A DNA stretch of 64,000 nucleotides from an uncultured Clostridia bacterium (GTDB taxonomy: Bacteria; Bacillota; Clostridia; Oscillospirales; Oscillospiraceae), in assembly GCA_947173485.1 (NCBI GenBank), contig CAMWFH010000011.1, positions 20,589 to 84,588 on the forward strand, in the 5' to 3' direction. The translations under genes were made by a program, and so were the position numbers. This document shows positions 45,026-53,612 of this stretch, one piece after another (positions within the stretch are counted from its first letter, which is position 1; every line of letters starts with the position of its first letter). The notes beneath the pieces were generated by a model, which saw nothing but the letters and a program-made list of their open reading frames with translations, did not search any database and had not been told where the DNA came from.

Positions 45026-45876
45026 AGTCCATACCTGTCGATATCCACCTGCTCCACCTGGGGCGCCGTATCCTCCCGGAGGAACAGGCCCGCCAGCCGG
45101 CGGAAGTCCTCGGCCCGGTCGCTGGTGTAGTAGGCCGCCTGGCCCTGCCGGGGCCGGGCCAAGGCGTCCCGCTCCGCCAGCAGGTCCCGGAGGGCCAGGG
45201 CGGCGGCGGCCCCGCTGTCGATCAGGGCCACCGATGGGCCCATGACCGCGCCGATGACACCGGTCAGCAGGGGGTAGTGGGTGCAGCCCAGGACCAGCGC
45301 GTCCACCCCGGCGTCCCGTATGGGGGACAGATACTCCCGGGCCACCGTCTCGATCACGATATCCCCAGGGGCGACCCGGCCGTTCTCCACCAGGGGCACG
45401 AAGAGGGGGCAGGCCGCGGCGGTCACCTCCACGGCGGGGGCAAGGGCGCGGAACAGCCGCTGGTAGGCCCCGGAGCGGACAGAGGCCACTGTTGCCACCA
45501 TCCCCACCCGGCCGCTGCGGGTCAGCGCCAGGGCCGAGCGGACCGATGGCTCCACCACGCCCAGGACGGGGATGTCGTTCTCCGCCTGGAGAACATCCAG
45601 GCTGGTGGTGGAGACCGTGCCGCAGGCCACGAGCACGGCCTTCAGGTCAAAGCCCCGGAGGAAGGCCATGTCCTGCCGGGCATACTTTAAGATGGTCTCC
45701 CGGGGCCGGTTGCCGTAGGGCAAGCGGGCCGTATCGCCAAAGTAGATGATATCCTCCGCCGGCAGGATGCGGCGGAGCTCCCGGACCGCCGTGAGGCCGC
45801 CCAGGCCGGAGTCGAAAACGCCGATGGGTCGATCGTCCAAAGGGGGAAGCACCTCCCGTTTATGTAGTGTATCCAT
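45022..45876 (-). CDS. murI: Glutamate racemase
   Basis: Makes D-glutamate for peptidoglycan. The protein has the catalytic cysteines in VACGTVSTT and VLGCTHYPLL with the N-terminal GVFDSGLGGLTAVREL. Start choice is open. ATG 45876 has no ribosome site and would lie only about 14 bases after the predicted transcription start. A TTG at 45840 (just before DDRPIGVFDSG) lies 11 bases after GGGAGG and gives a 272-residue protein of normal length. The 45840 start is therefore quite possible. Confidence 0.94.
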   Translation of the reverse strand: MDTLHKREVLPPLDDRPIGVFDSGLGGLTAVRELRRILPAEDIIYFGDTARLPYGNRPRETILKYARQDMAFLRGFDLKAVLVACGTVSTTSLDVLQAENDIPVLGVVEPSVRSALALTRSGRVGMVATVASVRSGAYQRLFRALAPAVEVTAAACPLFVPLVENGRVAPGDIVIETVAREYLSPIRDAGVDALVLGCTHYPLLTGVIGAVMGPSVALIDSGAAAALALRDLLAERDALARPRQGQAAYYTSDRAEDFRRLAGLFLREDTAPQVEQVDIDRYGL

Positions 45877-45896
45877 TGTATCAGTGTAGCAGTCCT

Positions 45897-45925
45897 ATTA
45901 TACATGGCTTTCCCAGGGATAACAA
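45897..45925 (-). promoter_or_regulatory. Promoter of the murI-DUF1934-argS group
   Basis: On the minus strand, TTGTTA (45925-45920), a 17-base spacer and TATAAT (45902-45897). Confidence 0.75.
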
Positions 45926-46007
45926 GTAAAATTTCTCTCGTTTGCCGGGCGGCGGTATGGTGAAGTTGGCGAGAGGGACCGCCGGAGCGGGCCCGCCAAA
46001 GGCCGCC

Positions 46008-46036
46008 TTGCCAGGGCTGCGGCGCTGTGCTATACT
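46008..46036 (+). promoter_or_regulatory. Promoter of the luxE/luxC-like operon
   Basis: TTGCCA (46008-46013), a 17-base spacer and TATACT (46031-46036), about 25 bases before the ATG at 46061. Confidence 0.78.
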
Positions 46037-46060
46037 GGAGGCAAGAAAGGGGGCGCGCCT

Positions 46061-47185
46061 ATGGACCGCCGCACAAAGCTGTTCCGCCACCGGGATCCCT
46101 ACGATATCCCTGGGACCAACGAGCAGTTCCTGGCCGCCATGGCCCAGAACTGCCGGTATCAATACGACCACTGCCCGGACTACCGCCGCATCCTCACCGA
46201 GCGGGGCTTCTCCCCGGACCGCCTGCGCGGGACCAGGGACTTAGGGGCCCTGCCGCCTATCCCCACCCTCTACTTCAAGCGCCACGAGCTGTTCTCCATG
46301 CCGCCGGGAAAGCTCCCCGTCAAGGCCACCTCATCCGGCACCAGCGGCAGCCGGAGCAGGATCGGCTTCGACCTGATGAGCCTCCGGCGGGGGGCGGACA
46401 TGGTCTGGCGGATGGGCCGGTACCACGATCTCTTCTCCCCCCAGCCCTGCCACTACCTGATCTTGGGCTACGAGCCCCATAAGAGCAACCAGATGGCCTT
46501 CACCAAGACCGGCTACGGCTTCACCTTCTTCGCCCCGGCCCTCTCCAGGACCTATGCCCTCCAGTACCGGGACGGGCAGTACGTCCTCTGCCTGGAGGAC
46601 CTGCAAAAGCGGCTCCTCTCCGCCGCCAAGGGCGGCGCGCCGGTGCGGACCATCGGCTTCCCGGCCTACACCTATATGCTCCTGGCGGAGCTGAAAAAGC
46701 AGGGCGTCCGCCTAAAGCTGCCCAAGGGGTCCAAGCTCACCATGGGCGGCGGCTGGAAGCAGTTCTACGCCCAGAAGGTGGAGAAGGAGGCCCTTTACGC
46801 CCTGGCGGAGGAGGTGTTGGGCATCGGGGAGGGGGAATGCGTGGAGTTCTTCGGCGCGGTGGAGCATCCGATCCTATACACCTCCTGCCCCCGCCACCAC
46901 TTCCATATCCCCATCTACAGCCGGGCCATCATCCGGGACCCGGAGACCCTCCGGCCCCTGCCCATGGGGGAGCTGGGGCTCTTAGATCTGCTGACCCCCA
47001 TGGTCATGAGCCAGCCCCTTTTGAGCGTGATGACCGACGACCTGGCCATCCTCCACCCGGCGAAGAGCTGCGGCTGCGGCATCCCCAGCCCCTGGCTGGA
47101 GATCGTGGGCCGGGTGGGGGTCCGGGATATCGTGACCTGCGCCGCCGGCGCGGAGCAGTTTTTACAAGGGGAGGGACGGACATGA
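46061..47185 (+). CDS. LuxE-like acyl-protein synthetase
   Basis: A 374-residue member of the acyl-protein synthetase family (ANL-like), which activates a fatty acid with ATP and holds it as an acyl-enzyme for reduction by a LuxC partner. Marks are the glycine/serine-rich ATP loop KATSSGTSGSRSRIGFD, LILGYEPHKSNQMAF, GGGWKQFYAQKVEKEAL and a late TDDLAILHPAKSCGCGIPSPWLEIVGRVG. The Cys-Gly-Cys may hold the acyl group. ATG 46061 has AAAGGGGG upstream. The stop overlaps the LuxC-like start. No luciferase genes are nearby. Confidence 0.85.
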   Translation: MDRRTKLFRHRDPYDIPGTNEQFLAAMAQNCRYQYDHCPDYRRILTERGFSPDRLRGTRDLGALPPIPTLYFKRHELFSMPPGKLPVKATSSGTSGSRSRIGFDLMSLRRGADMVWRMGRYHDLFSPQPCHYLILGYEPHKSNQMAFTKTGYGFTFFAPALSRTYALQYRDGQYVLCLEDLQKRLLSAAKGGAPVRTIGFPAYTYMLLAELKKQGVRLKLPKGSKLTMGGGWKQFYAQKVEKEALYALAEEVLGIGEGECVEFFGAVEHPILYTSCPRHHFHIPIYSRAIIRDPETLRPLPMGELGLLDLLTPMVMSQPLLSVMTDDLAILHPAKSCGCGIPSPWLEIVGRVGVRDIVTCAAGAEQFLQGEGRT

Positions 47186-48447
47186 TCTTAGCCAACGGCG
47201 CACTGTATCCCGATGAGGCCCTGCCGGAGCAGCTGGCCGCTCTGGAGGGGCACTGCCTGGCCGCCCTCCAGGGCCCGGCCCTCCCGCCGGAGACGGTGAT
47301 CGCCGCCTGTGACGCCCTGGCCGGCCAGATCGCCGCCGGGGCCTATGACAGCGCGGTCCGGTCGTTCCTGGAGGCGTTCCAGATCGGCGAGGGGGCCTTC
47401 CGGGCAGCGCTGGGGCTGTTCCGGCGGGAGAGCCTGACCTATCAATGCACCCTGGCCTGGGGGCCGGACTGGCGGGAGCTGCCGCCTCTGCGCCACCCCG
47501 GCTTCCAGCCGATCCGGCGGCGGCGGATGCCCCTGGGCGTCCTGTTCCACATCGCCGCCGGCAACGTGGACGGCCTGCCGGCCTACAGCGTGGTGGAGGG
47601 GCTGCTGGCGGGGAACGTCAATATCCTGAAGCTGCCCTCGGCGGACCGGGGACTGTCGGTCCTGCTGCTCCACGCCCTGGTGACCATCGAGCCGGCCCTG
47701 GCGCCCTTCGTGTATGTGTTCGACGTGCCCTCCACGGACCTCGCCTCCCTGGAGATCTTTGCCGCCCTGGCGGACGGCGTGGCGGTCTGGGGCGGGGACG
47801 AGGCGGTGCAGGCGGCCTACCGGCTGGCGGACTGCCGGATCTTCCCCTGGGGCCACAAGCTGAGCTTCGCCTACGCGGAGCCGGACGCGGCGGAGGGGGA
47901 CCTGCTGGCCCTGGCCCGGCATATCCGGGAGACCGGCCAGGTCCTCTGCTCCTCCTGCCAGGGGGTGTTCGTGGATACGGAGGACCCGGCGGTGCTGGAG
48001 GCCTTTGGCCGGCGGCTCTTCGATGCCCTCCTGGCGGCGGACGGGCCCAGGCCGGATAGAGGGCTGGCCGCCCGGGCGGCGCTCCAGCTCTACAACGACC
48101 AGCTGGAGGCGGTGGAGACGGGGCGGGTGATCCTGCGGCAAAACGGCGTCAGCGTCACCATCTGCCCGGACCGGGAGCTGGAGCTTGGCCGGATGTTCGG
48201 CAACTGCTGGGTGAAGGCCCTGCCCAGGGAGGAGATCCTGCCGGCCCTGAAGCCGAAAAAGCGGCTGCTCCAGACCTGCGGCCTGCTCTGCGCTCCTGAG
48301 GAGCGGGAGGCGCTGGGGGATCTGCTGGCCCGGGCCGGAGTGGTCCGGGTGACGGAGCCGGGGGAGATGAGCCGGACCATCCCCGGCGAGGCCCATGACG
48401 GGATCTATCCCCTGGCGGCGTATATGAGGATCGTAGAGACAGTTTGA
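47182..48447 (+). CDS. LuxC-like acyl-CoA/acyl-protein reductase
   Basis: A 421-residue aldehyde-dehydrogenase-fold reductase that would reduce the activated acyl group to a fatty aldehyde with NAD(P)H. Marks are PLGVLFHIAAGNVDGLPAYSVVEGLLAGNVNILK, the Rossmann region FVYVFDVPSTDLASLEIFAALADGVAVWGG and the catalytic-cysteine region QVLCSSCQGVFVD. ATG 47182 follows GGGGAGGG and overlaps luxE by four bases; the longer open frame upstream runs antiphase through luxE and is not coding. Aldehydes for ether lipids or detoxification are possible roles. Confidence 0.86.
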   Translation: MILANGALYPDEALPEQLAALEGHCLAALQGPALPPETVIAACDALAGQIAAGAYDSAVRSFLEAFQIGEGAFRAALGLFRRESLTYQCTLAWGPDWRELPPLRHPGFQPIRRRRMPLGVLFHIAAGNVDGLPAYSVVEGLLAGNVNILKLPSADRGLSVLLLHALVTIEPALAPFVYVFDVPSTDLASLEIFAALADGVAVWGGDEAVQAAYRLADCRIFPWGHKLSFAYAEPDAAEGDLLALARHIRETGQVLCSSCQGVFVDTEDPAVLEAFGRRLFDALLAADGPRPDRGLAARAALQLYNDQLEAVETGRVILRQNGVSVTICPDRELELGRMFGNCWVKALPREEILPALKPKKRLLQTCGLLCAPEEREALGDLLARAGVVRVTEPGEMSRTIPGEAHDGIYPLAAYMRIVETV

Positions 48448-48461
48448 AAGGACGTGGCACT

Positions 48462-50405
48462 ATGTGGCTTGGCGTAGACTATTATCCTGAGCAGTGGGAC
48501 CCCTCCCTGCTGGAGGAGGACCTGGACACCATCCGGGAGCTGGGGTGCAATGTGATCCGCATCGCGGAGTTCGGCTGGCACCTGATGGAGCCGGAGGAGG
48601 GGCGGTACGACTTCTCCTTCTTCGACCATGTGATCGGGAGGGCCAAGGAGCGGGGGCTCTCCATCATCATGGGCACCCCCACCGCCGCTATCCCCGCCTG
48701 GCTGGCGAAGCGATGGCCGGATATCTTATCCATGGAGGCCAATGGCCAGCGCCGGGCCTACGGCGGGCGGCACACCGCCTGCTACCACCACCCGGCCTAC
48801 CGGGCGGCGGCAGAGGGCATCGTTCGGGCCATGGCGGCCCATTATAAGGACGAGGGACAGATCGTGGCCTGGCAGATCGACAACGAACTCAGCCACGAGG
48901 GCAGCGACCTGTGCTGGTGCGGACACTGCCGGCGGGCCTTCCAGGACTACCTGCGGGAGAACTACCGGGACGATATCGATGCCCTCAACAGCGCCTACGG
49001 CACCGTCTTCTGGTCCCACACCTACAACGGCTTTGACGAGATTCCCCTGCCCGCCCCCACCGTCACCACTCACAACCCTGCCCTGCGGCTGGACTGGGAG
49101 CGCTTTCGCAGCCGGACCCTGGCGGACTTCGCGGAGGGGCAGGTGCGGCTCCTCAAGGAGGCCATGCCCGGCGCGGTGGTGTTCCACGACTTCCCCGGCG
49201 GCGGGCTGGACAAGCACGCCGACTTCTCGGAGATCGCCCGGCCCTTGGACCTGGCGGCCTACAACAACTACCCCGTCTGGGGCGGCCAGCGGGCCCCTCT
49301 GCCCCCCCACGCGATCGGCTTTGCCCTGGACTATATCCGGGGGCTGAAAAGGCAAAATTTCTGGATCACCGAGGAGATCATGGGGGCCCAAGGCCACGAT
49401 GTCACCGGCTACCTCCCGCGGCCCTGCCAGGCCAAGATGTGGTCCTGGCAGGCCATGGCCCACGGCTGCGAGGGGATGCTCTACTTCCGCTACCGGGGGG
49501 CGGTGAAGGGGGCGGAGCAGTTCTGCTACGGCATTTTGGACGCGGACAACGTGAAGGGGCGCAAGTTCCGGGAGGTCCAGGACTTCTTCCGGGAGGTCCC
49601 CCAGTATGAGGACGCCCTCACCGCCCCCATCCGGTCCGCCGTGGCCATCGTTTACGATTTTGACAGCTTAGCCTCCTTCCGCATCCAGCGCCAGAGCGCC
49701 GCCCTGGGCTGCGTGCAGGAGATGCAGAAGCTCTATGCGCCCCTCTTTGACCGGAACGTGCCGGTGGACGTGATCCCCTCCGCCGCGCCGCTGGACGGCT
49801 ATCGGGTGGTCCTCCTGCCCCAGATGATCCTGGCCAAGCCGGACGTTCAGCAGAGGGTGCAGGCATTCGCGGCGGCAGGCGGCACCGTGGTGCTGACCTA
49901 CCGCACGGCGGTGAAGGACGGGGCGAACAACTTGTTCTTCGGCCAGCGGCTGCCGGTGGGGTATGCGGACTTCGCCGGGGTCCAAGTGGAGGAGACGGAG
50001 AGCTTGCAGGAGGGGGACGGCTTCCCCCTGGTGGGGGAGGGGGACTTCGCCGGGACAGCGGGCCAGGGCGGCATCTTCCGGGATATGCTGACGGCCGGGC
50101 CGGACACCCAGGTCCTCTTCCGCTATGGCGACGAGTTCTATCAGGACTATGCCGCCGTGACCTGCCGCCGCCACGGCCAGGGGTGGGCCTACTATATCGG
50201 CTGCGGCCTGGACGCGGCGGCCACGGCCCGGCTGCTGGAGCGGATCCTGGCGGAGCAGGGCATCAAGACCATCCCCTCCGACCCGGGGGTGGAGGTGGTG
50301 GTCCGGGGCGGCAGCCTTCGGATGTGCATCAACCACAACGGCCATCCCGCCCAGGCCGGGGAGACCCTCCTGCCGGCCTTTGGCTGCAAAATGGAGCGGA
50401 TATAA
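48462..50405 (+). CDS. GH42 beta-galactosidase
   Basis: Hydrolyses terminal beta-galactosides, probably imported or plant-derived oligosaccharides. The 647-residue protein has a TIM barrel with the acid/base Glu142 in WQIDNELS and nucleophile region WITEEIMGAQGH (Glu304/305). A Cys cluster CWCGHCRRAFQDYL probably binds zinc. The trimerisation domain (VDVIPSAAPLDGYRVVLLPQM) and a beta C-terminus follow. ATG 48462 follows AAGGA by nine bases. No signal peptide. It follows luxC by 14 bases and may share its transcript, an odd partnership. Confidence 0.94.
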   Translation: MWLGVDYYPEQWDPSLLEEDLDTIRELGCNVIRIAEFGWHLMEPEEGRYDFSFFDHVIGRAKERGLSIIMGTPTAAIPAWLAKRWPDILSMEANGQRRAYGGRHTACYHHPAYRAAAEGIVRAMAAHYKDEGQIVAWQIDNELSHEGSDLCWCGHCRRAFQDYLRENYRDDIDALNSAYGTVFWSHTYNGFDEIPLPAPTVTTHNPALRLDWERFRSRTLADFAEGQVRLLKEAMPGAVVFHDFPGGGLDKHADFSEIARPLDLAAYNNYPVWGGQRAPLPPHAIGFALDYIRGLKRQNFWITEEIMGAQGHDVTGYLPRPCQAKMWSWQAMAHGCEGMLYFRYRGAVKGAEQFCYGILDADNVKGRKFREVQDFFREVPQYEDALTAPIRSAVAIVYDFDSLASFRIQRQSAALGCVQEMQKLYAPLFDRNVPVDVIPSAAPLDGYRVVLLPQMILAKPDVQQRVQAFAAAGGTVVLTYRTAVKDGANNLFFGQRLPVGYADFAGVQVEETESLQEGDGFPLVGEGDFAGTAGQGGIFRDMLTAGPDTQVLFRYGDEFYQDYAAVTCRRHGQGWAYYIGCGLDAAATARLLERILAEQGIKTIPSDPGVEVVVRGGSLRMCINHNGHPAQAGETLLPAFGCKMERI

Positions 50406-50435
50406 AATATTTTCCGGGATCTTCTCCTGGATTTC

Positions 50436-50464
50436 TTGACAACCAGGCAGTCGTTGCCTATAAT
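50436..50464 (+). promoter_or_regulatory. Perfect consensus promoter of the IscU-like/GGGtGRT pair
   Basis: TTGACA (50436-50441), exactly 17 bases, TATAAT (50459-50464): both hexamers match the sigma-A consensus. The leader of about 58 bases contains a small AGCCGC/GCGGCT hairpin. Confidence 0.92.
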
Positions 50465-50528
50465 AAACTTGTTTTGTACCCAGCCGCGCAGGCGGCTCCG
50501 ATACTGAAAAGGAAAGGAAGTACTTGAC

Positions 50529-51221
50529 ATGATCTACTCCACCGAAGTACAGCATATGTGTCCGGTCGCCAAGGGCGCGTACCATGGTCCGGCCCCCATC
50601 CCTGAGGAGGGCAAGTGGGTCCAGGCCAAGGAGATCCGTGACATTTCCGGCTTCACCCATGGCGTGGGCTGGTGCGCTCCCCAGCAGGGCGCCTGCAAGC
50701 TGACGCTGAACGTGAAGGAGGGCGTGATCGAGGAGGCCCTGGTGGAGACCCTGGGCTGCTCCGGCATGACCCACTCCGCCGCCATGGCCAGCGAGATCCT
50801 CATCGGCAAGACCCTGCTGGAGGCCCTGAACACCGACCTGGTGTGCGACGCCATCAACACCGCCATGCGGGAGCTGTTCCTCCAGATTGTCTACGGCCGC
50901 ACCCAGACCGCGTTCTCCGAGGGCGGTCTCCCCGTCGGCGCGTCCCTGGAGGACCTGGGCAAGGGCCTGCGCTCCCAGGTGGGCACCATGTTCGGCACCA
51001 AGGCCAAGGGTCCCCGGTACCTCGAAATGGCCGAGGGCTACGTCACCCGCATCGCCCTGAACAAGGACGATGAAATCATCGGCTATGAATTCGTGAACCT
51101 GGGCAAAATGATGGACGCCATCAAAAAGGGAACCGACGCCAACCAGGCTCTGGAAGGCGCCAAGGGCCACTACGGCCAGTTCGACGGGGCCGCCAAGTAT
51201 ATCGACCCCCGTCACGAGTAA
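50529..51221 (+). CDS. IscU/NifU-like iron-sulfur scaffold protein
   Basis: A 230-residue protein of the NifU/IscU N-terminal fold, expected to bind or pass an iron-sulfur cluster. LGCSGMTHSAAMASEILIGKTLLEAL corresponds to the second cysteine segment of IscU. WCAPQQGACKLTLNV and LVCDAINTAMREL supply further cysteines. It is longer than classical IscU (about 130 residues) because of a C-terminal extension with YLEMAEGYVTRIALN. ATG 50529 follows AGGAAAGGAAG. The GGGtGRT gene follows 19 bases later under the same strong promoter. The pair is known from anaerobes, with an unproven role. Confidence 0.85.
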   Translation: MIYSTEVQHMCPVAKGAYHGPAPIPEEGKWVQAKEIRDISGFTHGVGWCAPQQGACKLTLNVKEGVIEEALVETLGCSGMTHSAAMASEILIGKTLLEALNTDLVCDAINTAMRELFLQIVYGRTQTAFSEGGLPVGASLEDLGKGLRSQVGTMFGTKAKGPRYLEMAEGYVTRIALNKDDEIIGYEFVNLGKMMDAIKKGTDANQALEGAKGHYGQFDGAAKYIDPRHE

Positions 51222-51240
51222 GAAAAGGAGGAATTGAGAA

Positions 51241-52239
51241 ATGGCTCTGTTTGAAAGCTACGAGAGAAGAATCGACAAGATCAATTCCGTCCTGTCTCAG
51301 TACGGAATCAAGAGCGTGGAGGAGTGCCGGGACATCTGCAAGGCCGCCGGCTTCGACCCCTACGAGATTGTCAAGGGCATCCAGCCCATCTGCTTTGAGA
51401 ACGCCTGCTGGGCCTACTGCGTAGGCGCGGCCATCGCCCTGAAGAAGAACGTCGCTACCGCTGCCGAGGCCGCCACCGCCATCGGCGAGGGCCTCCAGGC
51501 CTTCTGCATCGACGGCAGCGTGGCCGACGACCGGAAGGTGGGCCTGGGCCACGGCAACCTGGGCGCTATGCTCCTCAGCGATGAGAGCAAGTGCTTCGCC
51601 TTCCTGGCCGGCCACGAGTCCTTTGCCGCCGCCGAGGGCGCTATCGGCATCGTGAAGAACGCCAACAAGGCCCGGAAGGAGCCCCTGCGGGTCATCCTCA
51701 ACGGCCTGGGCAAGGACGCCGCCCAGATCATCTCCCGCATCAACGGCTTCACCTATGTCCAGACCCAGTTCGACTACGCCACCGGCAAGGTCAATGTGGT
51801 GAAGGAGATCCGCTACAGCGAGGGCGAGCGGGCCAACGTCCGCTGCTACGGCGCTGACGATGTCCGGGAGGGCGTGGCCATCATGCACCTGGAGGGCGTG
51901 GACGTGTCCATCACCGGCAACTCCACCAACCCCACCCGGTTCCAGCACCCCGTGGCGGGCACCTACAAGAAGGAGTGCGTGGAGCAGGGCAAGAAGTACT
52001 TCTCCGTGGCCTCCGGCGGCGGCACGGGCCGCACCCTGCACCCCGACAACATGGCCGCCGGTCCCGCCAGCTATGGCCTGACCGACACCATGGGCCGGAT
52101 GCACTCCGACGCCCAGTTCGCCGGTAGCTCCTCCGTCCCCGCCCATGTGGAGATGATGGGCTTCCTGGGCATGGGCAACAACCCCATGGTGGGCGCCACT
52201 GTGGCCGTGGCTGTGGCCGTGGCCGAGAGCCTCAAGTAA
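51241..52239 (+). CDS. GGGtGRT family protein
   Basis: A 332-residue cytosolic protein with the motif that names the family, SGGGTGRTLHPDN near residue 257. Other conserved-looking stretches are GHGNLGAMLLSDESKCFAFLAGHESFAAAEG, SITGNSTNPTRFQHPVAGTYKKE and the glycine-rich AHVEMMGFLGMGNNPMVGATVA near the end. Several cysteines (Cys in ECRDICKA, CFENACWAYC) could receive a cluster from the IscU-like partner. Function is not established. ATG 51241 follows AAAGGAGG. Promoter strength suggests an abundant protein. Confidence 0.88.
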   Translation: MALFESYERRIDKINSVLSQYGIKSVEECRDICKAAGFDPYEIVKGIQPICFENACWAYCVGAAIALKKNVATAAEAATAIGEGLQAFCIDGSVADDRKVGLGHGNLGAMLLSDESKCFAFLAGHESFAAAEGAIGIVKNANKARKEPLRVILNGLGKDAAQIISRINGFTYVQTQFDYATGKVNVVKEIRYSEGERANVRCYGADDVREGVAIMHLEGVDVSITGNSTNPTRFQHPVAGTYKKECVEQGKKYFSVASGGGTGRTLHPDNMAAGPASYGLTDTMGRMHSDAQFAGSSSVPAHVEMMGFLGMGNNPMVGATVAVAVAVAESLK

Positions 52240-52265
52240 AAAAGCGCTTTTTGCAGCTGACGGTA

Positions 52266-52305
52266 GAGCAGCGGGATGGATCGTCCATCCCGCTGCTCGA
52301 TTTTT
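52266..52305 (+). terminator. Intrinsic terminator of the GGGtGRT operon
   Basis: A 15-bp perfect stem (52266-52280 with 52284-52298, TCG loop) is followed by GATTTTT. Confidence 0.9.
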
Positions 52306-52315
52306 ACGCTCTATC

Positions 52316-52945
52316 TCATGCCTGCTCCTGGGAGGGCCCGCCGGCGGGGGCGGGCTGCTGCCGGCCGACCCTGCGGAGCGGCGTCCGCTCGCAGCGGGCA
52401 AGGATCTCCCGTTGCAGGGACTTCAGGTCCAGGAAGGTGTCCACCCGCTTGCCGGGGTCCCGCAGGAGGGCGGCGGGGTGGTAGAGGGCGGTCATGGCCA
52501 CCCCGGCCTTCTCGGTCCACTGCCCATGCTCCCGGGTGATCTTCAGGTCCGGATCGATCAGCTGCATGGCGGCGATGCGCCCCAGGCAGACGATGATCTT
52601 GGGCCGCAGCAGGGCCGTCTGCTTGCGGAGGAAGGGCAGGCAGGTCTCCTGCTCCACCCCCAGGGGGTCCCGGTTGTCCGGGGGGCGGCACTTGCAGATA
52701 TTGGTGATATAGACCATGCCCCGGTCCAGGCCGATGATCTCCAGCATATCGTCCAGCAGCTGGCCCGCCTTCCCTACGAAGGGCAGGCCCTGCCGGTCCT
52801 CGTTGGCCCCAGGGGCCTCGCCGATGAACATGATCTCCGCCGTCCGGCTGCCGTCGCCAAAGACGGTGTTGGTCCGCCGGGCCGACAGGGAGCAGCTATG
52901 GCACTGGCGGCAGGCGTGTTCCAGCATCTCCCAGCTGTCCGCCAT
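52316..52945 (-). CDS. Family 4 uracil-DNA glycosylase (4Fe-4S)
   Basis: Removes uracil from DNA. The 209-residue protein has the family 4 pattern: N-terminal cluster cysteines in ACRQCHSC, the active-site motif [39 protein letters not shown], the second cysteine pair around EQETCLPFL, and the uracil-pocket [12 protein letters not shown] 52945 follows GGAGG. The last 25 residues (Gly, Pro, Gln-rich) form a tail beyond the usual domain. Confidence 0.94.
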   Translation of the reverse strand: MADSWEMLEHACRQCHSCSLSARRTNTVFGDGSRTAEIMFIGEAPGANEDRQGLPFVGKAGQLLDDMLEIIGLDRGMVYITNICKCRPPDNRDPLGVEQETCLPFLRKQTALLRPKIIVCLGRIAAMQLIDPDLKITREHGQWTEKAGVAMTALYHPAALLRDPGKRVDTFLDLKSLQREILARCERTPLRRVGRQQPAPAGGPSQEQA

Positions 52946-53033
52946 AAGGACACCTCCTCTATATCTATCTATTCTATAGCCGTATGGTCCCCCACGCCCC
53001 TGGGCAAGCTATGGGGCGGGAGGAGACGTGTAT

Positions 53034-53612
53034 ATGGCCTATTGGTTTTGGATCGTAGTGAGCTACAGTTTTTTTGGCTATCTCCTGGAGAGGATGTTCG
53101 CCAAGGTCACCGCCGCGGAGAAGCAGGTGCGCAAGTGCCTGTTCCTGCTGCCCCTGTGCCCGGTCTATGGCCTGGCGATGGGGGCGTATCTGGCCCTGCT
53201 GCCAGCGGGGGAGGGGCGCTTCTGGGTCCTTGCCCTCTGGGGGGCGGCGGTGGTCACAGGGGTGGAGTATCTGGTCCATCTCTTCTATGACAGGGTCCTC
53301 CATGTCCGCTTTTGGGACTACACCGGCCTCTGGGGCAGCCTGCAAGGGCGGGTCTGCCTGCCCTTCACCGTCGCCTGGGGCGTCCTGAGCGCCCTGGGGG
53401 TCCTATGGGTCCAGCCGGAGCTGACAGCCCTCATCGCCCGCCTGCCCCCGGCGCTGACCTACGCCATGGCCCTGCTGCTGGCGGCGGACGCCGTCCTCTC
53501 CTGGCAGGTCCTGCGGCTCCACAGGGACACAGAGCTGCTCAGTTGGCGGGCGGCAGCCGCCTGGCTGTCGGAAGATGGGCCTCCAGCCAGGCCAGCACGT
53601 CCTGATAGATGA
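53034..53612 (+). CDS. CmpB-like putative ABC-transporter type IV membrane protein
   Basis: A 192-residue membrane protein with about five segments. FGYLLERMFAKVTAAEK, KCLFLLPLCPVYGL and especially RFWDYTGLWGSLQGRVCLPFTVAWGVL are the marks of the CmpB-like family (putative ABC transporter type IV), whose role is unknown. ATG 53034 lies about ten bases after GGAGG; GTG 53028 is the alternative. The last 74 bases overlap the convergent lipase gene, so the two 3' ends share coding sequence. Whether the final Pro/Arg-rich residues are conserved is doubtful. Confidence 0.8.
   Translation: MAYWFWIVVSYSFFGYLLERMFAKVTAAEKQVRKCLFLLPLCPVYGLAMGAYLALLPAGEGRFWVLALWGAAVVTGVEYLVHLFYDRVLHVRFWDYTGLWGSLQGRVCLPFTVAWGVLSALGVLWVQPELTALIARLPPALTYAMALLLAADAVLSWQVLRLHRDTELLSWRAAAAWLSEDGPPARPARPDR

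Noticed and set aside
46837..47181. N-terminal extension of the LuxC-like reductase
   Set aside because: It is out-of-frame luxE sequence; ATG 47182 has a good ribosome site and an ATGA overlap.
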